Assembly (NCBI GenBank): GCA_029851415.1
Contig: CM056742.1
Coordinates: 80,156,748-80,220,747 of the forward strand
Reading direction: 5' to 3'
Length of the DNA stretch: 64,000 nucleotides
Source: Eretmocerus hayati
Lineage: Eukaryota; Arthropoda; Insecta; Hymenoptera; Aphelinidae
Shown here: positions 18,651-29,633 of the stretch, in pieces
Layout: each line of letters opens with the position of its first letter
Position numbering within the stretch: position 1 is the stretch's first letter
Notes under the pieces: generated by a model
Seen by the model: the letters and a program-made list of their open reading frames with translations, nothing else
The model's database searches: none
Told to the model about the DNA's origin: nothing
Translations under genes and position numbers: made by a program

Positions 18651-20890
18651 ATTCAACCCAATATTTTCTTCAACATAATTCATCTTATCAAAAAAGTGCT
18701 TTAACCATCTTATTCCTCTCGCCAAAATCTAACGATTGTAAGTAACACTTTTCCCCTTAGAATCCTCAAAAACCCCCCAGTGACTCATCTCTCCGGCCCT
18801 TTGTCTGTGTCTGTGTGTGTGTGTGTTTATGTGTGTTGTTTTTTTTGCGCCACGCTTTCTCTTCTACACTCCACTTTATCGATTTTTGCTTTTCTACAAG
18901 TTGTAGAGAATCACTCAGAGATGAGACCAGTGATTTGCCTGGTCTCCTCTCCAAATCGAATTTAATTTAAACGTTTTTTGAGGTAAAATCGCTGAAATTG
19001 TGTACTTTCATACTAAAATATCTCTTTCTAACTTTACCTTACCCCAATTTTGATTACCTAGGCTACGGTTTTTTTGGTTCAATCTATCTTCTGGTTAATA
19101 CCGAAATTCCATTCAAACTCCATCAACGTGAATTTTTATAAAAAAACCAAAATTTCCAACAAAAACAGCAATTTGAGCATGTTTAGACCTATTCTATCAA
19201 AATTCTGTTTTAACCAAATTACTCGTTTTGATAAAAAAACCTCACTTTAGGTAGCCCAAATCCCCATAACTCTTTTCCTAAAAAAAATAACTCAAAATAT
19301 ACAAAAGTATTTTTTTCAATATTCATACTTTCCTCATATCTCTCCTCTAAACTACTTTATTCAAATTTTACTCAACTAAGTTGATACTTTTTCATCATTC
19401 TAAATCGATTGGTTGATACCGAATTTTCTCAAAATCCGTTTTAATACATTCAAAATCCCATTTATTCCCGAAAAATCGAAATTTTTTCAAAATACTCCCA
19501 TTCAACCCAATATTTTCTTCAACATAATTCATCTTATCAAAAAAGTGCTTTAACCATCTTATTCCTCTCGCCAAAATCTAACGATTGTAAGTAACACTTT
19601 TCCCCTTATAACCCTCAAAAACCCCCCAGTGACTCATCTCTCCGGCCCTTTGTCTGTGTGTGTGTATGTGTGTTGTTTTTTTTTGCGCCACGCTTTCTCT
19701 TCTACACTCCACTTTATCGATTTTTGCTTTTCTACAAGTTGTAGAGAATCACTCAGAGATGAGACCAGTGATTTGTCTGGTCTCCTCTCCAAATCGAATC
19801 TGATTTAAACGTTTTTTGCGGTAAAATCGCTGAGATTGTGTACTTTCATACTAAAATATCTCTTTCTAACTTCACCTCACCCCAATTTTGATTACCTAGG
19901 CTATGGTTTTTTTGGCTCAATCTATCTTTTGGTTAATACCGAAATTCCATTCAAACTCCATCAACGTAAATTTTTATAAAAAAACCAAAATTTCCAACAA
20001 AAACAGCAATTTGAGCATGTTTAGACCTATTCTATCGAAATTCTGTTTTAACCAAATTACACGTTTTGCTAAAAAAACCTCACTTTAGGTAGCCCAAATC
20101 CCGATAACTATTTTCCTCAAAAAAATATCTCAAAATATACAAAAATATTTTTTTCAATATTCATACTTTCCTCATATCTCTCCTCTAAATTACTTTATTC
20201 AAATTTTACTCAACTAAGTTGATACTTTTTCATCGTTCTAAATCGATTGGTTGATACCGAATTTTCTCAAAATCCGTTTTAATACATTCAAAATCCGTTT
20301 TACTCCCGAAAAATCCAAATTTTTTCAGAATACTCCATTTTTATAATCCTTACACCAACTATATTAAAATTTGCCCTCAACCATACTACATATATTCCAT
20401 GGAAAACCCTAGTTTAGGTCATCTGAATTCCCCTAAAAGGCAATCTTCTTATAATCACTCAAAATATCAGAAGGAAATCGCATCTAAAATTCATTCTCCG
20501 CTATTACCCACCCTCTAAACTAATATATACAAATTTTACTCAACTAAGTTCATACTTTTTCATCGTTCTAAATCGATTAGTTGATACCGAATTTTTCAAA
20601 ATCCTTTTAAATACATTCAAAATCCAATTTATTCCCGAAAAATCCAAATTTTTTTTTAAAAACTCCATTTTTATGATCTTCTCACCAACTGTATCAAAAT
20701 TTTCCCTCAACCAGACTACATATCTTCCATTAAAAACCCCAGTTTAGGTCATCTTAATTCCCCTAAAAGTGAATCTCGTAATAATAACCCAAAATATTAG
20801 AGGAAAATTGCAGCTAAAATTCATTTTATCCTCATATCTCCCTCTACAACTAATCTATCCACCTTTTAATGGACTAGAGAGATACTTTTC
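18651..20890. repeat. Tandem duplication, period about 849 bases, with degenerate partial copies
   Basis: The unit starting ATTCAACCCA at 18651 restarts at 19500 with about 95% match. Both copies hold CTCTCCGGCCC, a GT dinucleotide run and GTTGATACCGAATTTTCTC. After about 20340, shorter units of about 330 bases (for example 20340-20670 and 20671-20890) repeat the tail of the unit with more divergence. It is very AT-rich and non-coding. Confidence 0.85.
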
Positions 20891-21114
20891 CCTCATTCTA
20901 CATCGATTGGTTGGATCCAATCATTGGATTGTGAGTGTGATATGAAATGCAATTAAATTAGATTAAAAAATAAAACTATTCCGTAGGAATCCCAATCATC
21001 ATTTTGGAATTTGATCAGTTTTGCAAATTTCTCATTAGGTTCAGTGAACCTCTTAAACTATTTCGCTAAGAGAAAGCATTCTGCTAATCTCATTTAGCAG
21101 CGTATTTTAAAAGG

Positions 21115-21151
21115 TATAAAACCATCTGGAAGGATGAGCCTTGTAGTCAGT
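21115..21151 (+). promoter_or_regulatory. Core promoter of the right accessory block
   Basis: TATAAAA at 21115 and TCAGT at 21147-21151, with 34 bases from the first T to the initiator A. The first long ORF starts about 200 bases downstream at 21347. Confidence 0.6.
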
Positions 21152-21346
21152 CGATCAGTTGTTGTTGTGCCACGGGTGTGATGGCACTATTCCATCAACT
21201 GAATAACTATAGAGTGAATCTCTTCAATACTAAAAAATTTTGTGAGTTACCGCTAAATAAAAGTTTTAGAGTTCTCGGTGTTAGGAGTATAGCAACGAGA
21301 TACGGGCAAGCAGTTGTGTTCGAACTAGAGGACGTTCAGTCAGAGG

Positions 21347-21793
21347 ATGAATTTTGACGTGTTTGCTCCGAAAGCATTTACAAGTGCTTTCAACAAAAAT
21401 TTAAGGAATAATCTTAATAAAATTAATCCAACGGGAAGTGAATACAGATATCTAGCATCTGTAGAGGAAGGTGGTAGACGAAAAGTACGATTGTACGAGT
21501 CGTGGGAAGAAGCAGAGACAGAGAATAGAGCCTACACGCCGCCGCTGCAGAGACCGGCCGAGCCAGTAGCAGGGGTAGCACCACCACCACCACCACCACC
21601 ACCACCGCCGCTGCAACAACTACGACCCCCTACACCAGTTCCGCAAAGACCGCGTGGTGAAGGTACCGACCGAAATCGAAGATCAACAACCCCTTCACCA
21701 CCCCCACCACATGAGGTAGCGATCCATAAAAGAAGAGCGGATCCGGATGAAGGAGCAGGACCATCGACCCCTAGACGCTGCCGACGAGAATGA
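21347..21793 (+). CDS. Proline-rich accessory ORF, unknown
   Basis: A 148-residue frame. It starts MNFDVFAPKAFTSAFNKNL, then YRYLASVEEGGRRKVRLYES, which looks like a small folded domain of about 60 residues. A Pro-rich tail follows with a run of ten prolines and a basic end (HKRRADPDEG, PRRCRRE). It lies under a good promoter. A second ORF (21747-22055) overlaps its end in another frame and carries acidic runs; the two may be one gene with a one-base shift. I do not recognise the family. Confidence 0.5.
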   Translation: MNFDVFAPKAFTSAFNKNLRNNLNKINPTGSEYRYLASVEEGGRRKVRLYESWEEAETENRAYTPPLQRPAEPVAGVAPPPPPPPPPPLQQLRPPTPVPQRPRGEGTDRNRRSTTPSPPPPHEVAIHKRRADPDEGAGPSTPRRCRRE

Positions 21794-22055
21794 AGTTACA
21801 TCATCGACGAGCGATGACGATAACGATGGGAATGATTATGGGTATGAATTAATCATCGTTGTGGATGACGATGAGACGGTAGCGCCGGTGCAAGTTGCAT
21901 TAATTACTTCCACAACGAGTGATGATGATGATGATGACATACCCCCATGCCCGGGGTCTATCCCAATTTGGCGAGTACTTAGGGATATGCCAGACGTTGT
22001 ACTTAATGATTCGTACAATGTTGAATGGAGTGATAGTGAATTAGATGAACTTTAG
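21747..22055 (+). CDS. Acidic accessory ORF, unknown
   Basis: A 102-residue frame overlapping the previous ORF by 47 bases. It has two Asp-rich patches (TSDDDNDGNDYG, TSDDDDDD), a Pro/Cys turn (IPPCPGSIPIW) and the end NVEWSDSELDEL. The acidic patches resemble transactivation or histone-mimic segments only in composition. It is possibly the C-terminus of the previous gene after a frameshift. It ends three bases before the next ATG. Confidence 0.4.
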   Translation: MKEQDHRPLDAADENEVTSSTSDDDNDGNDYGYELIIVVDDDETVAPVQVALITSTTSDDDDDDIPPCPGSIPIWRVLRDMPDVVLNDSYNVEWSDSELDEL

Positions 22056-22058
22056 AAG

Positions 22059-22798
22059 ATGGAAGCTCTGCTAAAAGCTATATCACAGACAGTACAACAG
22101 GATTCGAATGATGAACGATTAGCTATTTTCAATATCATGGATCAAACAGGGGCAACAGCTGAGGTAGATCCACCCCCACTGCCACAAGCTAACATAAGTG
22201 TGAATGAGGAACGACAATTGTCACCATCGTCCTCATCGACAGTCAATCAGCTTGAAGCTTATGAATGGATGAGCGAGGGGACAATGATCTGCCGCTCAAT
22301 GGAGAAGAAACGAGTAGAGAATGGATGAAGAATAGCAGCAGAATAGTTCCAATGTGAGTAGCCCACCTTTCTCATTATACAAGCGTATTGAAAAAAAAAA
22401 AAAAAAAAAAAATGGTAAGACATTGACTAAAATTCTCTCTACCATGTTTCAGAGGGCGAGTGTTTTCCCTGTACATGGAAGCAGATAATATCCGAGGGAA
22501 ATTTGAAATAATTCTCAGTGATATGACGGAGAGGATAACATTGAACAAGATGGAGTGGGATGAAATGTGCGCGATTTATGAACAACGAGTCCGTCGGCAA
22601 ATAGCAAGGTGGAGGTTAGATAAAGTGCGAGGTGCGACAGAGACAACAGAGTATCGCGGAATCACACTGAATTGTAGGAAAATAGACTCTAAGATAATTG
22701 TAATAATAAGCAATCTAGAGGGTAAAGTTTTAGCATCAAGTCAAAGTAGCTTCGAGAAAATGTTAAGGAGGTTCGATGGTGTCATGAGGGATCGGTGA
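22059..22798 (+). CDS. Spliced accessory gene, unknown, possibly frameshifted in exon 1
   Basis: A GT-AG intron (22354-22452, GTGAGT donor, GTTTCAG acceptor, with an A-run of about 20) joins exon 1 to 22453-22798. Read from the ATG at 22265 the product has 144 residues: MDERGDNDLPLNGEETSREW, then FSLYMEADNIRGKFEI, ITLNKMEWDEMCAIYEQRV and YRGITLNCRKIDSKIIVII. Upstream, a frame from 22059 (MEALLKAISQTVQQD) runs to the same point and would join by a one-base shift near 22265, so the gene may be longer and broken. The ITLNKMEWDEM segment recalls the ISLxxxxWxxL motif of PC4-type DNA-binding proteins, but this is weak. Confidence 0.5.
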
Positions 22799-23145
22799 GG
22801 GGGGAAGACGAAAACTAACCTAACCTGCCGCTCGGCTGCACGAAAATACACGGCGAGTATACCTATATGTTGATGATTTTCGACAACAATTCGATCATAT
22901 TTCCACAAAATGCATGGTAAGCTGTGATCACCGAAAGGTTTTATTGTTCTTTAGGAAATTCTCTATCGTCTCAACATTTTATGAGAATTTTCTCTACATC
23001 TCAAGAGGTGCTAGGCTTGTTTTGGTGGCGCCGTCCATAAGAGCCCATGTTATTTCGAAAAATGTAAGAGCTTAGATCTCGAAAAAACGCCTGGTGAAAA
23101 ATACTGAAAAAATTCACAGAGTATTTTTTTGTCTCAAAGATAATT
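22799..23145. other. Intergenic, nothing recognised
   Basis: About 350 bases between two accessory ORFs, without repeats or coding signals that I can support. Confidence 0.3.
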
Positions 23146-23547
23146 ATGCAAAAGGTTTCGTCGCGATCTCTACATCTTCGTCAAGACCATCGAACCTCCT
23201 TAATTAATAAGTATTTTGTCGATTCAGAATTTGATAGATATTTAGGTAGAAAAATGGATGAAAAGGGAATCGGTTGGTTCGTTGAGATTTTAACAGAGGC
23301 TCGACTTGAGAAACTGATCAAATTGAATCGACCAATGTGTATACGAGATTGGTTGGTAAAAAATAATCATCTAGATATGAAAAATAATGCTGAGTGTGAT
23401 ATGCTAGTCATCAATATGCCTAAGATACTCAAGAGAGTGATTATGAATGTTAAAGCTCATAAGTTGGATAGATATAACGAGAAAGAAAAAACGTATGCTG
23501 AGTGCTACCCAGGCAAGAAAAGCTGCAATGTAAAGCTTAGAGTGTGA
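23146..23547 (+). CDS. 133-residue accessory ORF, unknown
   Basis: An intact, lysine-rich frame: KYFVDSEFDRYLGRKMDEKG, IGWFVEILTEARLEKLIKLN, CIRDWLVKNNHLDMKN and LKRVIMNVKAHKLDRYNE. It looks like a compact helical protein with no signal peptide or membrane segment. An AATAAA follows at about 23604. It is the last gene before the right arm. No family recognised. Confidence 0.5.
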   Translation: MQKVSSRSLHLRQDHRTSLINKYFVDSEFDRYLGRKMDEKGIGWFVEILTEARLEKLIKLNRPMCIRDWLVKNNHLDMKNNAECDMLVINMPKILKRVIMNVKAHKLDRYNEKEKTYAECYPGKKSCNVKLRV

Positions 23548-24106
23548 ATATGGTGTGGTTGTATAGTATGTGATGATAAGAATCTAAAAAATTATAATCG
23601 ACAATAAAAAAATGAGTGGGTGTGGGGATGAAAATATTGTCTTTGATTTCATTTTCAGATACCCTTCCAAAAATTATTTCAGGGAAAAAAAATTGAAGTA
23701 CTTACTCCATTTGGGGTTCTAGTCAAAAAACGAAAAAACTCTCACTGGCCGTCCAAAATTCACCATTTATCTTGAACGAATAATGTGCCATCAGATTGGT
23801 ACGGGTGATCCATTCTGATCAGCTATTGCCACAAAACCACACTGGTAAAACTTTCACTCACGGCATGGGCACTATATTCAAATATGTTGAACAACGATGA
23901 GTAGTATTACACTTTTTCAAAGCACTCACAAGAAACACTTTGCAAATATGAGAAATGAGTAAATAAGGAAGAAATAATATAAAAAGAACGGTGAATAATT
24001 TTCAAGTAATTTGAAGAATGATGTCGTGTGTGAGCGACAGTAAACTGCTGTATACTGCTGACGAGAGAACGAGTACAGGTGTGCAGAGCTGGTCTCGATG
24101 CTCAAA
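23548..24106. other. Spacer up to the right arm, no gene seen
   Basis: AT-rich. An AATAAA near 23604 probably ends the transcript of the preceding ORF. No other feature supported. Confidence 0.35.
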
Positions 24107-24270
24107 CAACGGGCTTGACCGCTGCTCGCAGGAAATAATATTTCGAGCGAAGGCCAGGTATGAGAGAGAGAGGACTGAAGTATAGTCAGCGCGAAGGAGA
24201 TAGATAGATAGATAGATAGATATCCTTTATTCGTCATACGACAAAATACACCTACATATTTTCATATGTG

Positions 24271-24316
<46 letters not shown>

Positions 24317-24528
24317 AATATTCCGATAAAATCATATTAAGAAATAATTTGGTCAAGGATTGATATATCACAATTGTGACTAGTCATACACTTCACGATT
24401 TCACTTGAAAGAAAATGAGATAAAAGGCATGGGTTCACAGAAATATCACAGTTTTTCTTCAGTCTGGTGACAGAAGGTCACTTACAATTAAAAAGAGATA
24501 GAAAGAAAAGGAACAAAGCCCTAGCCCA

Positions 24529-27414
24529 TCAAAGATTAAAGTAATGCTGCTTTTCCGGATCAATCCTCTGAGGAGACTTTGTTGATAGGAAATCTTTCAA
24601 GGACTCTTTGAACAAGGGTGTTTTCCCCAGCTGCCGAAAGCCCGGAGGGAGAGAGTTCCAAAAATAAGCACGTTGAACCTGGAAAGATCTCCTTCCATAT
24701 TCAAGTCTCATATTGGGAACTTTGAGTACCCGCTCTTCTGCATTACCACGTGCGGGGCGTTCAGATTGGTACCTGGTGAACATCGCAGCTAGGTAGCCAG
24801 GCTCTCCTAAATGCATGATCTTATGCATTAACAGAGCTGCGAAGTACATTCTCCGCGAATCAGTACGCAACCAACCTAAACGCTCCCTAAACGGGGTGAT
24901 GTGCTCGTCTCTCCTAAGATCAAGAATGTACCTCACACATGAATTGCTCTGTCGTTGTATCCGTTGCCGCTGTTCGTCCGTGGCGTCGAGGTACACGAAT
25001 GTGCAATAATCTAAATGCGGTTGAACTAATGACTCGACTAGGCGAATTCGGAGAGGTCTGGTGATACACGCCCTAAAAAACCGCAATCCGTAAAGGGCTC
25101 TGTTCACTTTCTTAGTTACTTGGTCGATGTGCGGCTTCCACGTCAGTTCACTATCAAGTGTAACTTCAAGACTCACGACTGTATCGCTGAACGGAATGAA
25201 TTTTCCTTCCTGTATCTCAACCCCTGGCAAGTCCATTCTTTTCAGATCTTTGATGTTCCTCTCAGAGCTGAAGAGGATTGCCTTGGTCTTGCCAGCGTTG
25301 AGACGCAGGCCGGAATTTCGGGCCCATTCAGCAATTAGTCGTCCTACTTCTCCCAGCCGAGTGATGCCTTCCTTGATCTTAGTTTTCTCGACTTGGAGAT
25401 AAATTCGAAGATCATCCGCATAGAATAGATGATATACCGACTTTCCGTCTAGCAAACCAGGTAAGTCATTAACATATAAGCTGAAGAGTGAAGGCCCGAG
25501 AACGGATCCCTGTGGAACACCCAGATTGGTTTCAAGCCAATCAGAACTACTAGATTTTGAAGTGACTATTTGGGTGTGGCCTTATAAGTATGATTTTATC
25601 CACAGGAGTGCCGATCTTGAAAATCCAAGGTTTCGGAGCTTCCTCAACAGCTTTGACGGTTTTATTGTGTCGAAAGCTTTGCTAAAGTCGAATAGTAGGA
25701 GTAAGGTGATCTTCTTCCTATCAATGCCTACTCTGATGTCATCCGTCAACTTTAGTAAAGCTGTCTGGGTGCTATGGTGTTGCCTGAAACCAGTCTGGAA
25801 GCGATCAAGAAGTTTCTCTACTTTTAAATACTCCGTGATTTGGTCATGTGCAATTTTTTCCAGAACCTTGAAAAGGAAGCACAGCAGCGCTATGGGACGA
25901 AAGTCCGAGACCGCTGATGGAGCTGCAGTCTTCTTCAATGCAATCAGCTGCGCTTGCTTCCAAGCTTCGGGATAAACGCTATGAGCGGAAGAGGAATTGA
26001 ATATATGTACAATAAGATCACCAATTGCCGGAAGAGCCTTCGCGATCATACTCTGAGGGATCCCATCCACCCCGCGGGCCTGCGAGGAGAAATGTTTAAT
26101 AGCAAGGACTACATCATTGAAATTTGTGGGCTTAAATTTAAACCCCTCCTCCGGTGCAGAGTTAATATCGTCCATTGCTTCATTGATATTTTCGTGAGGC
26201 GAAACAGAAACCCCCGCAAAGTGAGCGTTCAACTCATCCGGTGTGGAACCGTGAAGTTCTTCCTCTTTGCTCTTGGGCAAGAGGCCGAGATTGCGCATCT
26301 CCTTCCAAATATTCTTGTTCTGATCAAGAGCGTCTGAAAGATGGTTTTGAAGGAAGGAATTACGCTCTTGCTCAATGCGCAGATCGACCTCTTCGCTAAG
26401 CCGAAAGTACTCATTTTGAAGCTCAGGACACTTGCACTGGTTGCGTTGCATACGCTCCCAACGCCTGCGCGTCGCGTCTCGCTTCTTCATGAGCACCCTC
26501 AGCTCAGGACCAATCCAAGGAGCATCATTTTTACGCGGGTTTATAGTTTTTTCCGGTGCTAATTCATCTAAAACGATCATTAAATTTACATTCAAGCATT
26601 GAATTGCGTCTTCCAAACTGGTTTCGGCATTTTCAAGAGCTGTCCAGTCACAGCGGAGCAGACGGTCATTCAATATCTCTGGGGTGATGTTACGAAAATC
26701 CCTATATTTGAAGGAATTTTCCGGCGGAGTAGGGGTGAAGACGTTGATGGTGACGTCAATGACCGAGTGCCCACCGAAACTGGGCAGGTGTCTGTTGTGA
26801 AAGTCAGTAATGGTGTCGTTGTCATCTACGTAGATGTGATCAATCCATGTTTGAGATACATTGGGGTTGTGTTGATGAGTCGGGCCATGCTGCACTATCT
26901 GCAAGGCTAGTTCTTCCGTCAGTGCAGTCAGTGTCTTGGTATCGGGATGAGCAGTATCCAACAAGTCAGCGTTCAGATCACCCATAATGATTTTGTGACT
27001 GTCATCACCACACAGCCGGCGTAACGAGCCAAACAGCCCATCATCCTTCTGCATGGCAATTTTAGGGGGTCTATAGATTACCGCGACTAATATTGGGGGT
27101 GAGCTGCCTTGCTGCACGCTACAAAAAAGGAATTCGGGCACGCCAGGTTTCCCCGGCCCAAATGTATTCGACGAAACCAACTTCTCAATTTTGAAGTCAT
27201 TGCGCACATACAAGGCAACTCCTCCATCTTCTCTGTTGCGATCTTGTCGCAACAACGAAAAACCTGGAATTTGAAGGAGACTGTCATCCACATACTCATC
27301 TAGCTTCGACTCGGCCACCCCAAATAGATGATAGGAGGGATCGTTAGCGACGAGCAAGCGTAGATGCTCAATCTTATCTGTCAGGGAGTTAAAGTTGATG
27401 AATCCCGCTTTCAA
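24529..27414 (-). pseudogene. LINE ORF2: endonuclease plus reverse transcriptase, one in-frame stop
   Basis: A 961-codon frame starts MKAGFINFNSLTDKIEHL. Endonuclease motifs include AESKLDEYV, ALYVRND, AVIYRPP, MGDLNADLLD, WIDHIYV and GGHSVIDVT. Reverse transcriptase motifs include RGVDGIPQSMI, SDFRPIALL, LFDFSKAFDTI, GVPQGSVLGPSLF and FYADDLRIY, followed by thumb and the C-terminal NSLPPGFRQL. A single TAA near 25580, between the two RT halves, interrupts an otherwise open frame, so this copy was probably active recently and is now one mutation from intact. Confidence 0.9.
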
Positions 27415-27456
27415 AGAATTACCCCTCCCTCGTCGCTCTTCAGCAGCCGTATCCAG

Positions 27457-29267
27457 TCAGGGAGTCCTCGCTGATTCTGTTGCCGGAACTTTATTTTGCT
27501 CCGGAACGATAGTGCAGCTCTGGGTGTTATTAGAGGACGCACAGGTGCGTTCCGGACCACTTCGACAGGTCGTTTGAATGACCTGCAGATCAGCAAGGGA
27601 TTCGAACGTATGCGCTCGCTCACCATTTTTCCGTCTAACCCAGGAACGCCCATCTCTGTGCCAGACGTATTCAAGACCCAAACTGCGTGCAACCGACCTT
27701 AAACGTATAAATTCTTTGTATTTTTCACGGTGGAGCATCTTATTTATAAAGATTTTACGGTCTGGCACATGAGCTTTTGTATCTGGGTCGAGTAAGTCAG
27801 GCTGGATATTGTTGGCCGTGAAATAATTATTGGTGATTGAACGTTCAGCCCGAATGACTTTCCCGACTAGTCGACTACTGGAGAGTTGGACTTCACATGA
27901 TGGTAAATTGCGCGTGATGGCAGCTGAGGAAGATAGAACCGAGTCACGATTACCTGTTGGAGTCTTCTCCCCAGACGCACGCCCCGGTTGCAGGACACGG
28001 ACATCAGCAATGTCTGCCCTCTCCAATGAGGGGAGAATAGACTTGAGCACTGCATAAGAAATATCAGATATCTGTGCTGGTGAGGCCTTAGAATCTTCTT
28101 TTAATACACCATTAATAATCAGTTTACAGCGCTCAAGTCCGTCATTGCCCAGTCCCTGCCCTTGCTTCCGAACGTATGAGTGGGGGGACTCGTCCATCCT
28201 AGGGGCAGTGTTAGGAATCGAGGATTGATGTGTCGATTCAGCATTACTATTCTCATCATTACGAAATTTACTATTCTGCAGAGTACTCTGGAAGCCTGAC
28301 AATAGCTCCGTTAAGGTAGAAATTTGGCCTGCCATGATGGAATTTTGCTCCAGAAGAAGCTGTCGATCCAAGCGAAGCTCCTCCAGCTGGGAGCTTTGCT
28401 TCTCTATAAGTCCCTCGAGAGAAGATACACGTGCCAACAATCGATCATCCACCTCATTTACTGCTGGTGTGCAAGATGGAGAGGTAGTGGCAACGTTTTG
28501 TCGGATCACGAGGGATTTTATTTCGTCAAGCTGGTTCTGAAGCAAGGCATTTTGGTTGTAGAATAGGTCCAGAGTACTCTCCCGTATATATACCCACTTT
28601 GATTCCGGAGAGTTTGACGACGTCGACGTGGTTGTTGCTGCAGGTTGATCCAAGATGTTGAGGCTATTGCTTTCCACCGATCCGACGGGGTGATCCACGT
28701 GTGATGTACTGAGCAGCGACGGAGAGGCAGTAGTGAGCCGCGCATCAGCTTGCTGCTTTTGAATGTTCGCGGGCTCTGTTCTGCTGGACTCGTGGATGGT
28801 GGCGCCACTTAACGGAGGCGAAGCAGTAGCTGGCGGAATACCCCCCGCTAGCGTGAGCTGTCGACTCTCGATGGCTTGAGAGGCACTGGTGGTGGGGAGC
28901 TCAGCGCTGCTGCCCGTGGTGGTATGGTGCGTGGCGAGGGGAGACTTTCCTGACGCGCCACGCGAGCTGAGCCGCATGTGTGAGAGCGGCTGATTACTCA
29001 CACGTCTTCGTGGGCTTGTTTTCTCCTTCTCTCTCTCTCTCTGGCTGTTTGCATACTGAGGCGGGAAGTCGAAGTCGTCTGCTTCGTCGCACTTGATGTT
29101 GATTTTGCGGCTGGAATCTCGCTCACCTGCAGACATCTTTCACATGTCACTGCTCGTCTGGATGTTCTCGAGCACTTGACATGTGCTGATTTTTTACAGA
29201 TGTCGCATACTCTGCTGCCTGCATGTAAGGTGTTGTTGCAGACACAGCAGATGTTGTCGCTCATCAT
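27457..29267 (-). pseudogene. LINE ORF1: PHD-like finger, coiled coil and RNA-binding region, one frameshift
   Basis: The frame starting MMSDNICCVCNN at 29267 carries a Cys/His cluster of PHD type (CCVCNNTLHAGSRVCDIC, HVKCSR, CERCLQ). In a GA-rich run near 29035 it shifts into a second long frame that runs to 27457. That frame has a Ser/Thr-rich linker, a coiled coil (RVSSLEGLIEKQSSQLEELR) and an RRM-like region with CKLIINGVLKED and DRKIFINKMLHREKYKEF. ORF1 proteins bind the element RNA. The stop of this ORF overlaps the start region of ORF2 closely. Confidence 0.8.
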
Positions 29268-29558
29268 GCAGCAGACAGCAAGACAGCGGAGCAGGCTAGC
29301 GTAGCAGACGACCTCCGAGCATGCGCACAAAGCTCACTTTCGGCGCCAGGCACTGCTGACTCGATGTTGTTGTTGGGGTTGCAGAATTGGAATTATTCCT
29401 CCCAGGCTCTAGCAGGAGCCATGCAGTGATGCTCCAGTGGTATGAGCCTGCAGGAGGAAGTCCAATCTGCAAAAAAGTGCCACTCGGGACGACGTTTTGA
29501 TGGTTAAATTCATGTTCGAACACGGAGCGATGTTAGATGCGTGTGGGAACACTTACCG

Positions 29559-29633
<75 letters not shown>

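Larger units (their letters stand above)
24201..29562 (-). mobile_element. LINE (CR1/L2-like non-LTR retrotransposon), nearly full length
   Basis: The element runs on the minus strand with its 3' end at 24201, marked by a GATA tetranucleotide tail at 24201-24225, and its 5' end near 29562. It has ORF1 with a PHD-like finger and ORF2 with an apurinic-type endonuclease and reverse transcriptase, no RNase H. It lies in the GA microsatellite of the Polinton right arm, so it is younger than the Polinton insertion or at least than the arm. A TA dinucleotide run lies at 24274-24307 near its 3' end. The clade is inferred from ORF1/ORF2 layout only. Confidence 0.88.
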
